Assembly: GCA_013365325.1 (NCBI GenBank) | Contig: JABVXV010000107.1 | Coordinates: 62,001 to 126,000, forward strand | From: Dipetalonema caudispina | Taxonomy: Eukaryota; Nematoda; Chromadorea; Rhabditida; Onchocercidae | DNA: 64,000 nt | Reading direction: 5' to 3' | Shown here: in pieces, positions 11,932 through 26,900 of the stretch | Position numbering within the stretch: position 1 is the stretch's first letter | Layout: every line of letters begins with the position of its first letter | Made by a program: the position numbers and the translations under genes | Notes under the pieces: generated by a model | What the model saw: only the letters and a program-made list of their open reading frames with translations | What the model was told of the DNA's origin: nothing | The model's database searches: none

Positions 11932-14900
11932 TTATTGAGCAGGTGCATCTTTTACAACTTTGTATAATCCATTTACACAAGACAGTAAATTCATTTTTAC
12001 TTTCCGCTGTAAAAATGCAACAACATCCTCCAATGTGGGTCCATGCTGCCCTGGACTTGCAAACATTCTGAAAAGTGCAATTCCATTTGAAGTTCAAAGC
12101 AGGCGAAAAAGATGATGAATTCAACCAAATAAGTTCAGATAATCAGGATCATTAATAGTCTTCGAAGGGATTAAAAGAAGTTTGACTGCTAGCAACGTTA
12201 GTTTTCGTCAAAAGCGTATGCAAATTGCCAACTCAACAATTATCAGCTTATGTAATACAATATTTGATATAAGTGATGAATCAAACACAAAATTTGACCA
12301 CCTGAAGATGGTATGCAACCGTTCAGCTTTGACAGGTTCTTGGTTAGCGATGAAACTTTTCGTATAGATCCAGTATTGTTCCAATGCGTCAACTGCTTCC
12401 ATATCTTCATTCTTGTCATCATCTGATACATCCTCTTCCATATCGTGTTCAACTTGCAAACGTTCCATTTTTGATGTTCCACTTGCAAGGTGCCATGTTT
12501 TTGCTTCACTTTCACCCTGTAAATTTTATAAAATTAAACAATTTTCATGTTCTCTAGATCCTCTGATAAAAGGAAGTTGCATTTCTTAACAGACACATCC
12601 ATTACTGAACAAACCATGAGTCTACATCCAATGAATCCAATCACAAATTTAATGGCTGACATTATGAATCAATTCTAACATCATGGAAAATCATATCCGG
12701 TACACAATCATGTCATAAACAGAAGACATATTCAATGAATGATTGGACAGTCTTAATAGCTCATTTGATAATGGATGGCTTGTTCGATTGTGTAATACCA
12801 AATATCTCGTAGAAATCTTAAGTAATATTTCTCACAATTCAAGAGCTTTACTTACCGCAGAAGCATAAACAACACCACTGTTTTGCCACCATTCCAGTCT
12901 CTTTTTAACATTCCGTTTGTCCATTTTTAGTTCAGCTGCCATTTCATCAACTGTCCAAGTTTCTGTAAACATTTGGTTTTCACGACTTCAATCATCATGA
13001 AGCTTCCATTCCAAATTGGAATTCTTTTTATGGCATTTAAAAAGTTTTGCACTAAGATGCACATTCTTAAAGTGAAGAAACGGAAATTCATCGACATGTT
13101 TTATAAGTCCGATATTATTTTCAAGAAAAAAAGCTTAGCAGTAAACCTTTCTTAGTGAACAATGATAAAACAGCGGCATGAGCTGGTGATACAGCAACTA
13201 CAGCCTTCACATCATCCAATTCTACTTCCAATTCGATAGAGCCAACAGCACTCATCCATTCCAATTTTCGAGATCCTTTATGTGTTTCGAATCCACGTGC
13301 ATACTCATCTAAGCCGGTCATTAGTGCTTGTGGCATCTATAAAACGTTTAAAATAGTTCGAATTGAAAAAGAAACTGCCAAACTATTTAGAAAAGTAGAA
13401 CCAAAATGAATACCGTGAACTCTTCATTTTCGATTTTTGGCCAGAAAAATGATGATATAATTCGTGCATTAATCGGAAACGGCTAAAATAAAACTATTTA
13501 GCATTTTAACTCACATTTTCTTATAATAAGTACATAAATTCGTTGCCCATCTGTACCTAATCATCTACCGGATCAAACAACTTGCTTAATGATTGGAATC
13601 GCTATTCTCATAATAATTCAGTTATGTTTGGAAGTGTAGACATGTGCAGCATGAACACATAATGTGGAGAGATTCATTGCAGGGTAATATTAAAGTAAAA
13701 TGGATTTAAATTTATTTAGTCAAATTCGTTGGACGATTTAGTAACTACAGTTTGTGATAAGTCAATTATCGTTTGAAGTCATTAAAGAAAATTGAACTGA
13801 AAATCCTTAATTTACCAGCAAATTATCCACTAAGCGATCAATATGTTCCGAATCACGCATATCCTTCAACATCACTTCGCACTGTTGCAATTCCCCTTCG
13901 CTAAACCGAAGCTTGAGTAATTCCAAATAACGCTGCTCAAACTGTGGCTGAAAACAAATTTTGAAATCGCAAGAAACCAATCATTTAGGTAGCATCCCTT
14001 GGTTGAAATTATTTAAAATCATGTCTCCTCTTCTACCAATAATATGCCTTAGTTTTCTCATTTAACTTTATCCATTGATCTAACGATTGTAGAATTAACC
14101 CACTGAGAAGATAGTATATCGAAAAACGATCCAAATATTGCAAAATGTTACTTATACATTTTTGGAATTCCAATCTCAGTTAAAACTGGCAAAATTATAC
14201 GAGCATACTCACATCCCGATTCCATGACTTCGTCAGTCGTTCCGCGAGCAGTTCACGATACTCTTTGACAAATATTTCTTTACTTCCATAGACAGACACT
14301 AACATGTTAAAAACATCTGCGTTCTGTCGATATCGACGGCTTTGACAAGGATTTGCATCGGGTGGATCTGGTAGCCAATCCATCCAACTACATTCTGCAA
14401 TTTTAAAATTAGGGTAAAATGTAGAAAATTTTCTATTAAAATCCAGCTCATATATCCTACAATATACTATAAGCATTTCATTATCAGTGCAAGTTCCATT
14501 TTTTCTCTTACTCCTTCTCAATCTCTCTCTCAATCTGATATTTTTGCCAGCATATTCCACTGTTTTTTCACCTATTTTCAAAGAAACTGAGCTTTGTTTG
14601 ATAACAAGAAAATCGAAAATCGTACTTAAGTAATGGAAAAATCTCCTCACCATGGCTTCTGCAGTTGAAAGAAAAAAACAAACTCACCGGCAGTGTCATC
14701 CGAACCTGGAACAAGCTCATCGTTCACTCCCACCAACTCTTCTTCATCAAGAAAGGCCGTTTTTCGCATTGCCAATTGTTCACTAAGTTCTTCCCGTTTT
14801 TCACCAGTAATATAAGTTATTATACATCGAACGGTATCAGGTCGTTGTCTGAATTGGATCAAATTAGCTCACTCACATTAAAGCAGATTTACCAACTATC

Positions 14901-17900
14901 AAACGGTGAGTTAAATTCGTTTTCCACATTAAAATTCTCAAATAAAGGGAACTGCACCAATGATCAATGTCTTATTGTTTCAACAATTTCTAAAAAATTA
15001 AAGAGTATGCTCAAGCACAAACAATTGAACATATTCTAATGTATGAGCAGAAGTCAAATTTTCGGAACAAAACCTTTCTAAACCATTACTTGATGTATTG
15101 CCTTATTATAGAGCATATCTGCTGCATAATCACGCATGTTGGATCTAAACGTCGCAAGCATTCGACTGCACTTGCATATCCTTCCAAAATTTCCGTTGTC
15201 CCAACTCCTAGAAAGCTATTTTCTTTCTCTTAAAATTGATACCTTACATTATTTAGATATCAAAAATGTTTTTTTATGTAATTAATTTTTAGTACTGAAT
15301 ATAGGATATTATCTTCTCCTCGTATCCGAGAGTTTTGAAAAAAAAAGTTTACGCTAACCAACTTGCAGCAATCTCTGCTCGACATCCTTTGTTAATATAT
15401 CCATCAGTAACGTACGCCCAAAACCACCATTATTTTGCATACAACAACGTAAATCATCGATCACTCCACTTGACTGCGGATATTCAACTATTACAAGATC
15501 GTAAATCTGAAAAAAAAATATATACCCATCTTATGGTCACATTTTTCAGTCTTCAGTTAGGTAATTCCAATGCTAATAAGAAGCGATTATACGCCAAGCA
15601 CAAGGTGTGCTGTATGACGGACTTCAGTATCGGTTATATTCTAGAAATTCAGCAAAAGTTATGCTTTTCGTGAAATTATATCAACTTTGACTGGAGAATA
15701 GAAACTTTTAGAATAAACCATACCTTTTCAGCAAGCGTAGTTATAAAACACTTTTCCATCGCTTGTTGAAGAGTTTTTTTTGTAGGCTTCAATCGTGATA
15801 AACCTACCATCACAGTCCAATCCGTAATGCGTCGACATCGCTGTAAACCTTTGTAAATATCAGTTTTTCAATTTCAATTTCTTACTTTGCCATTCCTAAC
15901 ACTTTCAGTTTTCAATTATATCACTTTAATTTTTTCATCACATTTTTGATACTCATTGTCGCTTGATGAAAATGTTACGGTTACGGATCCTACATATCAT
16001 TTCATATTTTGCATCAAAACAATGAGGTGTACCGTCATTGCACATTTTAAGCAACAAGATAATTACATTTTTCTCTGAACAAGATGAAGTATTTACATTA
16101 AGAGTACACAAAATAAAGGAATTTTATTGGGAAAATTTGGATAATATAACTAATTTGGATATACATACTCCAATTTCCTAAATATTACTTCATCATCGTA
16201 ACTTTATCGATGAGTTAAATCAATCTCTAGTCTAACTGACTTATCCTTTACCCGTCTTTTGTTTAAAAACTCAAAAATACCTTTACCCCAGTGTTATCTG
16301 CAAGTGATATCATTTCTGTTCGTATAATACATTTACGTTTTGCCATATCGGCAATGATATGCCAGACCGCTTGATTATGAGCTTGGGATACGACTGACAT
16401 TATATCGAAACCATTTGGATCTATTCTGAAAATGTTATAAGGCATCCAGATACATCAACTGTATAACTTTAAAAACAAATTCCAATCTTTTATGATTTCA
16501 TTTCTTATCTCCTAAACAAATGATTTATAACAATGAGTTATTTTAGATCAGAACGACTTTTCACTAGTTATTTCACGGAATAAAAATATATCTGAAAACT
16601 TAGGTACACATCATACTTGAGGTAAAATATGCAAAGTATAACATATATTCAAGGAGAGTTTCACACAGATATACAGATGAATGATAATAACTAACAAATG
16701 CAACACTGTTTCTCGAAGCATAGCCAGCAGAGTTTCACGACAAGCAGACGCTTCATTATCCTTTGCTTCCAATGTTTCATATAAAAGAAAGCTTACTTTA
16801 AATGCATTGCTCATTAACATTTTCATTTTTCTCTCTATCTGAAAAGAAACATAGAGATTAGTATCGCAAAAGATGACAGTTGCAAAGTTATTAGTGATTT
16901 TTCATCTCTACTACATTGACAAACCACTCAAAGTTTCATGCTTTTGGAAGGCATTCCTTTTATACTATATATCATTATGTGCACAAAACCTAAATGAATG
17001 ATTAAAAAATATTAATGAGATCAACGTCGAACAATCATAAGAAAAAGTACTGAGATTTTGAATTACACAACGTTTTGACAGTTCATGAGCATTTACTTAG
17101 ACAGTATATTTTAAAATGCGTGACGTAATACATAACATAATGCACTTATCTATCTTTCTCACCAAAGCTGAGAATGGAAATACAAGATGGAGCAGGTAAC
17201 CTGCATCCTTCCGACTCATATAAGTTGACAAAGATTCAACTAGAACTGCGTTAACAGAGGAATGAAATTTACAAATATTCTTCTTTCACCACCGCGTTTT
17301 TTAACTCCAATGTAAAATTTATATAGAAATAAACAAAATACTGACTGATTCATCAAATATGTGTGCTCAGTGCAAAGATGAAAACTAACATCAGATTTGA
17401 ACAGTATATTTCCAGCGAAATGTAAAATTCTAGTCCTAAGGTATTCAGCGCTATGTTTATTTCCATCCATAATTTTCCGAACCTTCTGCAAAATCTGAGA
17501 AATCAATTGAAATCAAATAATAAAGTAAACAAAACCGAAGTCCTATCTAATTACGCTTGTGATTAAAAAACGAAATTTTTTTGTAAAAAACGCAAGCTGA
17601 ATTTTCAATCGAATAAATCTCTAAGTTTTTTTGGAAAAGTTTTCGACTCCGTTCCATTAGAATCAAATGTTGTTACCGGACACTAAATATTGTCATCATT
17701 AGGTTTCCCGAATGCCAACCTTTCTTTCAATCCGTTAGTTTACTGTTGGTTTTTATCACTCTTCTTCTCATGTATTCATGCATTAGAAATCCAAAATTCA
17801 AGAGTGCGAAACAGGACTAAAACTACATAATTTATAATATCGGAAACTTTTAGCCTTACCTTGTCAACAATACTTTCAACGGACATTATCGTTTCGTGTA

Positions 17901-18956
17901 ATGCGCTTATTATGTAATGACTTGGAAGTGATAACATTTGATCAACAGCTCTACGAAAACGCGGAAGAATGGTTGTTGTTACGAATTCTCTAAAAATGAA
18001 ATCATACTGTTTCATTGATTAATGTCAATGGAAAGTGGATAATTTACCAGTAACACAAAAATCGACAATGATTTAAAAATCATGAATAACATAAATGAAT
18101 AGGATTTTAAGTTTTCAAAAGTATAGTGAAGGAAATCTGGAAAATTAATATCTTGGATGTGATGAAAACAACATCAGATCTTATGCCGAAATCACAGCCT
18201 TCTTCAACACCTTATGATTATATGTGCTTCAATTGCTTATTTAACTGCTAGCAACAAGAAGATGGTACGGCTAAACTTCCATTCTATCATCATCCATAAG
18301 AACATTAACTTTTCAACTGAAAAACTTACTTTATGAAACTACTCAATCATATTTTTCTTGAGTTATAGCTGCCTTGATGACGAAATTAAAGGGATTATTA
18401 CCTGCACATCGCACATCCTGTTTCTGCATCCATCATAGCTACATCTTCATTAGAGGATGATGTCATCTCAGAATCACTGTAATCATCCGGCAAGTAGTTA
18501 AAAACATGATATCACGCTTTTAAATGCGAAACGATCAACCGGAATGAATACATCGTAAAAAACCGCGTCAATTCGATATCATTTCGTTATAATATACAAA
18601 ACTTTTCCCTAATTAACATCCAATCATTAGAAATATCACCTATGAAAATCGTCACCTGTTAGTTTAGATGGCAATAGACCAAAAAATTTGCTCCGCTACA
18701 GCTCTAGAAAAAATCGAAATAGCTGGGCAAGAGCAGAAAAGAGTTTTTTGAAAAAAAGGAAATAGTCTCAGAGCAAGCGAAAGCATCAAGAAAGACAGTT
18801 TGTAATTAAACACAAGATAAAATCTTCTCAGCAAAAATTTAAAACGCTATACGTCATTAATCCAATTTTGATGACGCTAATCATTCATTCTATTATGGAA
18901 ATCTCAACTCTTTTTGAAGAAAACATAAGATCAATGAGCTTAAAATACTCAGACAT
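11932..18956 (-). CDS. apc-2: Anaphase-promoting complex subunit 2 (cullin-like scaffold)
   Basis: Cullin-fold subunit of the APC/C ubiquitin ligase; binds the RING subunit APC11 and drives mitotic exit. Eighteen exons: 18956-18909, 18695-18640, 18476-18402, 17989-17860, 17485-17390, 16838-16696, 16425-16281, 15840-15724, 15506-15359, 15207-15090, 14848-14688, 14394-14213, 13947-13816, 13482-13414, 13336-13147, 12962-12856, 12516-12302, 12067-11932. They total 2268 nt, 755 aa, every phase matching. Cullin-domain hallmarks: QRPDTVRC, SWMDWLPDPPDANP, LVSVYGSKEIFVKEYRELLA, YLELLKLRF then CEVMLKDMRDS, INARIISSFFWP, RKLEWMSAVGSIELEVEL and VSPAHAAVL. The C-terminal winged-helix half has WTVDEMAAELKMDKRNVKKR and the DALEQYWIYTKSFIANQEP helix. 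The region before the core is much shorter than in human APC2; the first two exons are the least certain. The ATG lies 4 nt behind an acceptor, 178 bp after the ALKBH4 stop. Confidence 0.92.
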
Positions 18957-19133
18957 ACCGCTGTATGAACAAGTTATCATTTCACAGTAAAATGAAATGA
19001 AAACTGAGTTTCAAGTACACATAGTATTTAGCTGAAAACTTGTACAACAGGAGAATCACACCTTTTTTATTTCATAATTTTATTTTTCCACTCATTTACA
19101 ATTCCAATACATATAAAACAACTATAACGTAAC
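18957..19133 (-). promoter_or_regulatory. Short intercistronic spacer with a probable trans-splice acceptor
   Basis: Only 177 bp separate the ALKBH4 stop from the APC2 ATG. On the minus strand the sequence ends TGTTCATACAG, then CGGT and the ATG. This layout is typical of a downstream operon gene whose transcript is cut and capped by a spliced leader. No independent promoter is evident, but none could be excluded by eye. Confidence 0.5.
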
Positions 19134-22110
19134 TTATATTCGAATATTCCCCAAACGCGTCAGCTCTCGACCGAATTTTTCGTACAGTTCACCACCTTCC
19201 TAAAAACAGAAAAACAAACTTAAGCTTTGTTTAAGAAGGTCAGGAAAAGAAATATGAACTTGAGTAGTAATAGAAAATGCGCTATAACTTCTCTGAAAAA
19301 TAATCAAGAAATTGGTAAGGTATACACAATGATCATAATTGTTAATAATGAGGAAAATGATTAATAATCAGTGTATTACTACAGCTCAAAACTAAACGGC
19401 CAAGTGAAAATGTTCTCATAGTGATCCTCTAGATTCTAAATATATAAAGAATATAGAAATTAATTTTATGGCTAATTTTTTGGCTAAGAAATTAATTCTA
19501 CGACTATATACATAATACTAGTATGACACTTTAGAATACACCAACTTTTTGACTGGAACTTGCGTTTTAATTAATAAATCCTTCTACAAATTCGTTTTTC
19601 TTGCTAGAAATTTTAAATCTAACATATTTTTTAATGTGTTACCTTAAAAGCTGCACTTGGTTCTCTCATCGTCAAGGCTATTCTCCGACCATGGATATGC
19701 TCCGGAAAAACGGCGTGTCTCCATGAATAGCGAATTTCATCGGACATACATACCATTGTCCTGACAATTTTTTTTTTTTTTTTAAATTAAGTTTCCTTAA
19801 TAAAACTTATATGAACAAGGAAATTCAAGAACGAATGATATTAAAATCAATATTTGCTTTTTGATGCATTATTACTGAATGATCCTGCACAGCACAGGAA
19901 AAATGCAGCGGCACGAATGAAGGAATTTGTTTCGCTAGCTCTTAGATCCTATTTTAGATTCAAAATTCAAGAATAAAGTTGAATAATCTTAACCCGAAAT
20001 CATATAGTGATCTCATTTTTTCTTCATTCCACAACTTCTCTTCCTGCTCTCCCTCATTCCCGATTTCTCTATTCGGAAATCTCTCTGCAGCTGCGAAATT
20101 TTCAGGCAAAAAAATGAGCGAATTCCCGACTTTAGAGCTTAAATATACCTGCATGGTAGTGGAACATAGATGATTAATTGTTTCTCCTCATTTGCATATG
20201 TCAATACCGACTTGCTTAAGAGATTGATGCTAAAATTGCAACAAATAAAGGAAGAATATATTCAAAATAGAAATAAGTGCTGAAAAAAGAGGGAAACCAC
20301 AAATAAATTTAGTTTAAAATGAGGAATTGAACATTTAAGAAATATTTCATAATTTGAAAAGAAAAATCAAGATGATGAAATTTAAATCACAATCCCATTC
20401 CTCTTTTACTCGGGAAAATTCCTAACAATATCCTGATCTTTGACAAAAAGCTACCATATATAAGTGAAAAAAGTGAAAACTAGCAACAAACCAAATCAAG
20501 CGTTCCCCCCAAATCCATGTATCATCGTAGTGCATTTCAATGTTTGACCATCGATCGTCCCGGTACTCCAAATTACATAATTCAAATGGCTGATAGGAAC
20601 CAAATAAATCAGAGGAAATCGAATTCATTCTATTTAGTATTACGTCTATGTAACTTGGCATCCCAAAAAAGCGGTCCATTTTTATTTTCTTATGTTTGAA
20701 ATTGACACGCGGACCGTAATCCTATAAGCAGATTGCGTTAAAGTCGTTAAGCAAGCGCTTTTCATGGACTTCAATGAAAAGATGCTATGAAAAAAGCAGT
20801 TGGAGAAAGTTTCAACTAAATCATTATTATCTTGATTTCAGCTGGAGGAAGTCTCGAGTAAATCATTATTATCCTGACTTCGTCCTACCCACAATTCGTA
20901 AAAATTATTCTTACCGCAATACCTATTTTAGCAAATATACCAATAACTGAAGAATCAAAAAAAGCCAAAGAAAAAACCTGTTTTCGACGTCCTGATTGTG
21001 AAAGCACCCAATCCGTCTTATCAATTACATCAACGAGGTCCAATTCTTCAGCTTCGCTAAGGAAATCGGTAATAACATATAGACCAGGAACAACCAAATA
21101 ATCCTCAAAAATTTCAAACTGTAACGGGTAGCCTGATACTGCCTCGATTAAATTCATAAGTAAATGCGATATTAGAAATTTATCTCCTTTGATAAAAAAT
21201 AAGAAGCCAAACATATACTAACATCTTCCAATTTTTCCTTGTTTCATTTTTCAAATAATTACCTCAGACTTATTTTCAGTTTCGTTTATTCTACCAGCCG
21301 AATCATGGATATCAGATAATGTTGGACGATCGGATAGTGAACTATCGTGCACTGCCATACGGTGACGAGTAGAATAAACATATTTTTTATATTCCGCATA
21401 TGGATATTCTCCACATAGCGTTAGCTTTGTCACTCTAAACATTTCAAACAATCATATCGATTATGAGCATTTACTTTTTGGTAGACAAACTTTTAATAAT
21501 GGCGTTATCTACAAAATGCAACAGCTACTGAAACAACTAGGTCGTCCACATATCATTAAAACTAAAGTACTAATATTACTTTTGTACTATAAGCTATCAT
21601 TTAGTACTAAAATATTAATTCAGGCTACCAAAATGTATATGTAAACCAACTACTCTCCTCAAACACTAATACTAATTACTAGTTAAGTTAAAGTATATCG
21701 AATAAATCCAGGCTATTCTATTCTCAAACAAAAAATTTATAACCAATATCCCAGTCTTTGTTTCATCTAATGTGAAGTGTCGATAGATTCGACCCTATGT
21801 TAACCGAAAAATGAATATTACGGAATACATTCCTACTTTTCAGCGTATAAAAAACATGTCTGTGTAATATACCAGTAGGATTACTAAATCTCCTAGATCA
21901 TGATTTGTGAATCAGATTGCTTTCCTGGAAAGTATAATTCAGCAACAGTAATTTCACAATATTTCTTTTTTTTTAGGGTCACTTTCTTCACTTATTAATG
22001 TTTGCAGGAATTTTATCCCACCTCAACGTATCTTTGCATGCAGCGCAAAAGCGAACACCTTTACAACCACATTTAGGCCTCTCTTCCTCAACCGGCTCTG
22101 TCTGCACCAT
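19134..22110 (-). CDS. ALKBH4: ALKBH4-type Fe(II)/2-oxoglutarate dioxygenase
   Basis: AlkB-family demethylase; in animals linked to actin K84me1 and DNA/RNA methyl marks. Exons: 22110-22022, 21434-21263, 21118-20978, 20721-20492, 20229-20149, 19760-19643, 19199-19134; 897 nt, 298 aa, all phases agree, length equal to the human protein. N-terminal CGCKGVRFCAACKD matches the cysteine motif special to ALKBH4. Then come VPGLYVITDFLSEAEE, the SQSGRRKQDYGPRVNF block, and the iron site H198-Y-D200 inside EMHYDDTWIWGERL. The distal histidine is H253 (RYSWRH) and the 2-oxoglutarate arginine is R263 or R264 (HGRRIALTMRE), so all catalytic residues are present. It is upstream of, and very close to, apc-2 on the same strand. 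Confidence 0.93.
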
Positions 22111-22956
22111 CAGCGTATCAGTTACCGACCTTAACAAATAATATTTAACAGTTCTTTTGAAATTTATGCAAAAAAAAACCTCAGCTGATATCAATAATCT
22201 TAATTCCATATAACTTGTGAATCTCAAATCAACACAAATTATTTCATAAAAACGACCACTTTCCACACCAATGAGGCAAAATACAGACAAGCTAAAACAG
22301 TAATCAAGAAATTCAGTTATCAAGAAATTCATAAAAAAATTCTGATAGAATAAAGATGAAAAGTATGAAATAGTTGATCGATTGCTTCAAACATAATTTT
22401 TCCTATGGAATTATGACAATAACGTAACAACAGGTTACAATTTATATCTCTGCAAATATCACATTAAGCCAAGAAATAAAAAATGACAGTTATGAACAAT
22501 TAGGATATTCTTGTACAAACAAAACGTCGAGATTTTGTTGAGTTCGAATCTCTAACTGATGCTTTCTAGCAAAACAATTCTTCTAGAAAAGGTCATTTCC
22601 ACCGTTCCAAATTTTACAAAACAATTAAAATAACAATTCGTTCAACATAGACAAAATAATGCACAAGCAAAAATAAAATCTGCGGGCAACTTCACTATTT
22701 CACATCATATCTTGTTAATTACTAAACCCAACTGATATTTTGGCTACTGTATTACCGAAGTCAAAAACTTGAGTTACCTTAGGTACTACGCTACCGGTAT
22801 TTCGATTTTTCTTTGAATTAGAGGATGGTAGTACGACCAGTTCTAGTCGCAGGATAGCAAATCTATTGAAGAGATTTTCACGTTTATAAGCAATCAAATT
22901 TGGTGAAGCAAACAATTATGGCAATTTTTTCTCATGTAAATAAACGATGACACACA

Positions 22957-22991
<35 letters not shown>

Positions 22992-23911
22992 AAATTAATT
23001 GAAAATTGTTCCAATATAACGTTATTTCCAGATAAAACGTATATTCAATTCGAGAATTCAATTTTCGCATACTTAAGGACAGACTTTAATCAAAAAACAA
23101 GAACAATTGAACTCATCGGTAAACAAAACTAGAAATTCCAAATTTCATTTAGATCACTGTACACCACAAGCAATTTCCTGGTACCTCACTAACAAAAAAT
23201 GAGATACACTACGATTTAGAACATTTAAATAACTTTTTAGAATCCTTGTTTAAACTAAGCATACACTTGATCGCTCCACCCTTTCTTCTGCTTTTCACAT
23301 ATTTTACGAATCCAAAAACAACAGAAGTTCAAATGGACGGAGAGAGAGGAATTAAAGAAATGGTAGAAACTCAAAAAACATTAAAAACCAGTTCCGAAAT
23401 GTTAGATTTTGTAGATTATTCTAAAAGCTGCAGTTTTCCGGAAATAATATTGGCGAATTCTGGAATGTAGAAGCTCTTCAGTTTCCGAGAATCAATCTTA
23501 TAAAATTACTTAATATGAAAACGTAAAAAGCTTACTCAAAATATTCTATTGGAAAATACAGTTCTCCGAAGAATGAAAACCAAATAAAATATAAATGAAA
23601 CATTACAAATACAAATAGAAAAATAGCATTACAATTCAGATATTCTACTGCCCATGGATCAAAGGTTTCCAGAAAAGGAAGATTGACGAATACTACATTT
23701 TTCTCCTCTCGTTTCGCTGCTCTCATAGGAATGAATAAAAGATAGTAGATCGGAAGAGCTATGACCGCAAAGGTAAAGAAAGCGTGTCATCAATATTAAA
23801 GAACCAAAGCCAAGATTAGAGGAATTGAAATATAGGACAACAGCAAAATTTAAAATATTATCTACACAACTGATTAGCGTTCTGGACAAAAGTTGCAATT
23901 TAAAAGAGAAT
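22111..23911. other. Spacer upstream of ALKBH4
   Basis: Holds the 3' UTR of the upstream HTH-FLYWCH gene, a 32-base A run at 22958-22989, and two weak open frames: minus 22715-22915, which has no ATG or acceptor, and plus 23332-23470, a 45-codon ATG frame. Neither is supported by splice sites or homology. Confidence 0.5.
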
Positions 23912-26900
23912 TTAAATAGAACTCTTCTTTCTTGCAACTTCTTTGATAACCAATCTATTTCGCTTCAAATAACAAGAAGGAATTGAAAACGGTGTATCGT
24001 TGATCCTTTCATTCCCTCCAATGCTCTCTAAACGCCGCCGTTTCTGTGATGGATATGATAAGGTGGATGAAGTTGACGGAAATTCCTGGAGAGCATATTC
24101 ATCCACTACCTGGAAAAAGCAAACATTACAGATTTGTGTGTGTAAACTCCCAATTTATTACATTGTCCAACGACCCAGCAACCACCACAATTTTCAAAAT
24201 TATATGTAGTCTTTCTTTCCAAGTTGCATACAATGTTTAGAGTTCAAAAGAGTAATCAAATACGAAAATCAAAAGAGCGCAAAACAATTAACGAGAACAA
24301 CGGAAATAGAGGATCGAATGATCCGTAGGCCATCAAATAAGTCAAAATAAAACCTACTCCTGCTTCCACAACTTCCTCTTCATTTTGCGTCCGAAATATA
24401 TCATCAAATATTTGCACAATTTTTGCATCAAATCGTTGCTCCATCATGACAGTGGTGCGAGTAACTGCTCGCGTGACCTCTCGTCGAATGGCTTGCTGTA
24501 CATCGAATAATAACTGATTTTTCAGAGCATTCATCTCAGGGGTAAGCTCCACGGTTGTACCGGGAGGTGCAATGAAACTAAAATTCATCGTTTCATACAA
24601 AATACAGTGTGTTAATTACCAATGTTTAACATAAATTTATGGCAGCGAAAACAGTTGGATGACGTCTGAAAAGCAAGACTCACCACGATCTTTCCAGCAT
24701 ATAGGTTAGAACGATTCCCACATTTTGTGCTATTATGCCTAAGGATTAGTAACTTTAAATCCTATTTTACTGCCTTGGAATAATGAACGCTGTAAGGTAT
24801 CGAATGATACAATGTGATGTTGTTTATTATAGGTCATTATGCAGGTTATCGTTATATGTTCTAGCATGCGAGAAACTTGCTTCTTTTTCCATATCTCGTA
24901 AAATGAGGAGAACTGTCGGTTAGTTGATAAGGAACTGTGAGACGACCGGTGCTTTTACTTTCTTCTTATGAAAGAGTTAGATTGGTAATAGAACAATGAA
25001 TCAACCTCTCATTTCCTTCGATTTCTTCATAACGACCAATTTCGCTTCCATGGACGCTAGTTTGATACGCTCCCTCTTCTAGTTCTGCCGCAATTGCTGC
25101 TTTTTTTAATAAATCTCTCTGCCGAAAATATGCCGCTTTAACTCTTTCCCATGACGGAAAAAGTTTTTGCAACGTGCCATGTATATTTTCATCCCCAGAA
25201 AACGACGCTTCTATTTCGGCCATTTTATCTAACCCCTGGAATATTAAAATTATAATAAAAGCATTTCATTTGAATATTAAAGATATGCAACGTAATATAT
25301 ACCATAAGTTAATATCAAATATTTCTAAGACTAGAATACTCGCGATGAGAATGAGAATCATGAGAAAGGTACATGGAAAGACTCCGAGAACCTAGCATTT
25401 GATGCATTGCTGGATTCGAAAAGACCTATACGATCCTCTAAAAACTCTTGTTAGTCACAAAAGAGACAAGATCAATTCGAAAATTAAACAAACTTCCGCA
25501 TGAGCTTCTCGTGGATTTTTTTCACCTTTCCTGATACTTCTACGACATTCTCGATCCAGATTTTGGACTAAAACACTTTCTTCCGACTGTGGTTCACATC
25601 TTCGATGGTGGAGTGGCCTATCGATTATCTCGCCGTATTCTACTTTCACATAAGCTTGCCGATCTGGTCCGTAAAGGCGTTTCGCACGAGAACAACCGAG
25701 GCATCTGTAACGTATCTATGTAGACTTTTCCAATCCAGAAAACTGGTTACCAAAGCTGGTTTCAGAAAATTTTGATTTTAAAAAATCTTCTCAACGTTCA
25801 GCAAGAAGGTATAATGCACGATATTTGGAAATCTCATTCCCTATATTTGAAAGGCTTATAGAAAGGCACCATTGCATTCACTGATTAGTCTTCTATTGGA
25901 ATTTTAGTTGTTGTTGCGGATGACAGGAAAAGGAACAAAGCGGAAATTAAAGCTGATCACGACGTGTTCCTAATATCTGCAGCTAAACAAATGCATCAAC
26001 CTGTAATACGACCGAACACCATCTGACGACCTTTTCATAAATGAATACTGTCGAAAGCCCTCATTTTCTGGTACAGTAATAAGTGTTTCGTTCAAGTACT
26101 TCGAAAGTCCTGGTCGAGCTATCAGAACAGCATCGCTGAAAATTCAAAATAATATTTTTTGAAGATAACATAAAAGCTCTGCATCACACGAAGCACAAAA
26201 TCATTTCTAGCAGTTAACTTTCTCGTCTTTCAAAAATGACTTAACTCGTAACAGGAAGAGAAATAATAGAGAATCTCACCTTTCGTCTGGTTCCACTGGT
26301 GATTGAGCCTTATCATCGGTCTGTAAACAAGAAATTATAAAATGAATCGATATGGAAAATTACATGCTCATCGCTTTGTTGCTATACAAGTATGAATCGC
26401 ACATTGAGACGTATGAATGTGCCACAGGAAATTCATAGCACTAACAAAAAATTTCTCAAAAATATGACCTGTTTTTTAAGATATCGACAAAGAGTAGGGC
26501 TAGAGACATCAATGTCTAGATTTTCTTTGATCAATTTTGCAAGTTCCGTTAAACTGGAAACCTCTCCGCGCTTATAGCCTTCAATTAAGTCTCTCAGCAC
26601 ACTGAAATGAAATCTGGATCAAACACGTTATCAAACGTAAACAACTTCAATTGCTCAACCTTCTAAAAAATTTGGTGTAAAATAACATACGCTTCTTTGT
26701 CCTCGTCCTCCATTTCTGTTGAGCCACGACACCTTGTCAATAGACTAGAAAAAGGAATATTTTTTAACTCACACTTACGAAACAATGAAAATTTTTTAAC
26801 TCTATGAGAATTTATCTCCCACTTGTAAATATGGATCAGGTTAAAACAATCAAAACAATGGAAAATGTAAATAAAATGAAAGTAACTTCTGGTAACTTAA

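Noticed and set aside
14665..15673. Three long plus-strand frames (124, 64 and 112 codons)
   Set aside because: They are antisense to APC2 exons, whose minus-strand reading has clear cullin motifs and consistent splice phases.
22501..22600. tRNA-like GTTCGAATC box
   Set aside because: No matching acceptor or anticodon stem around it.
22715..22915. 66-codon minus-strand frame ending at a possible donor (AAG/GTAACT)
   Set aside because: Composition is coding-like, but there is no ATG and no acceptor between the upstream stop and the frame, and it does not join ALKBH4 in phase.
23332..23470. 45-codon plus-strand ATG frame
   Set aside because: No splice, family or conservation evidence; too short to call in AT-rich DNA.
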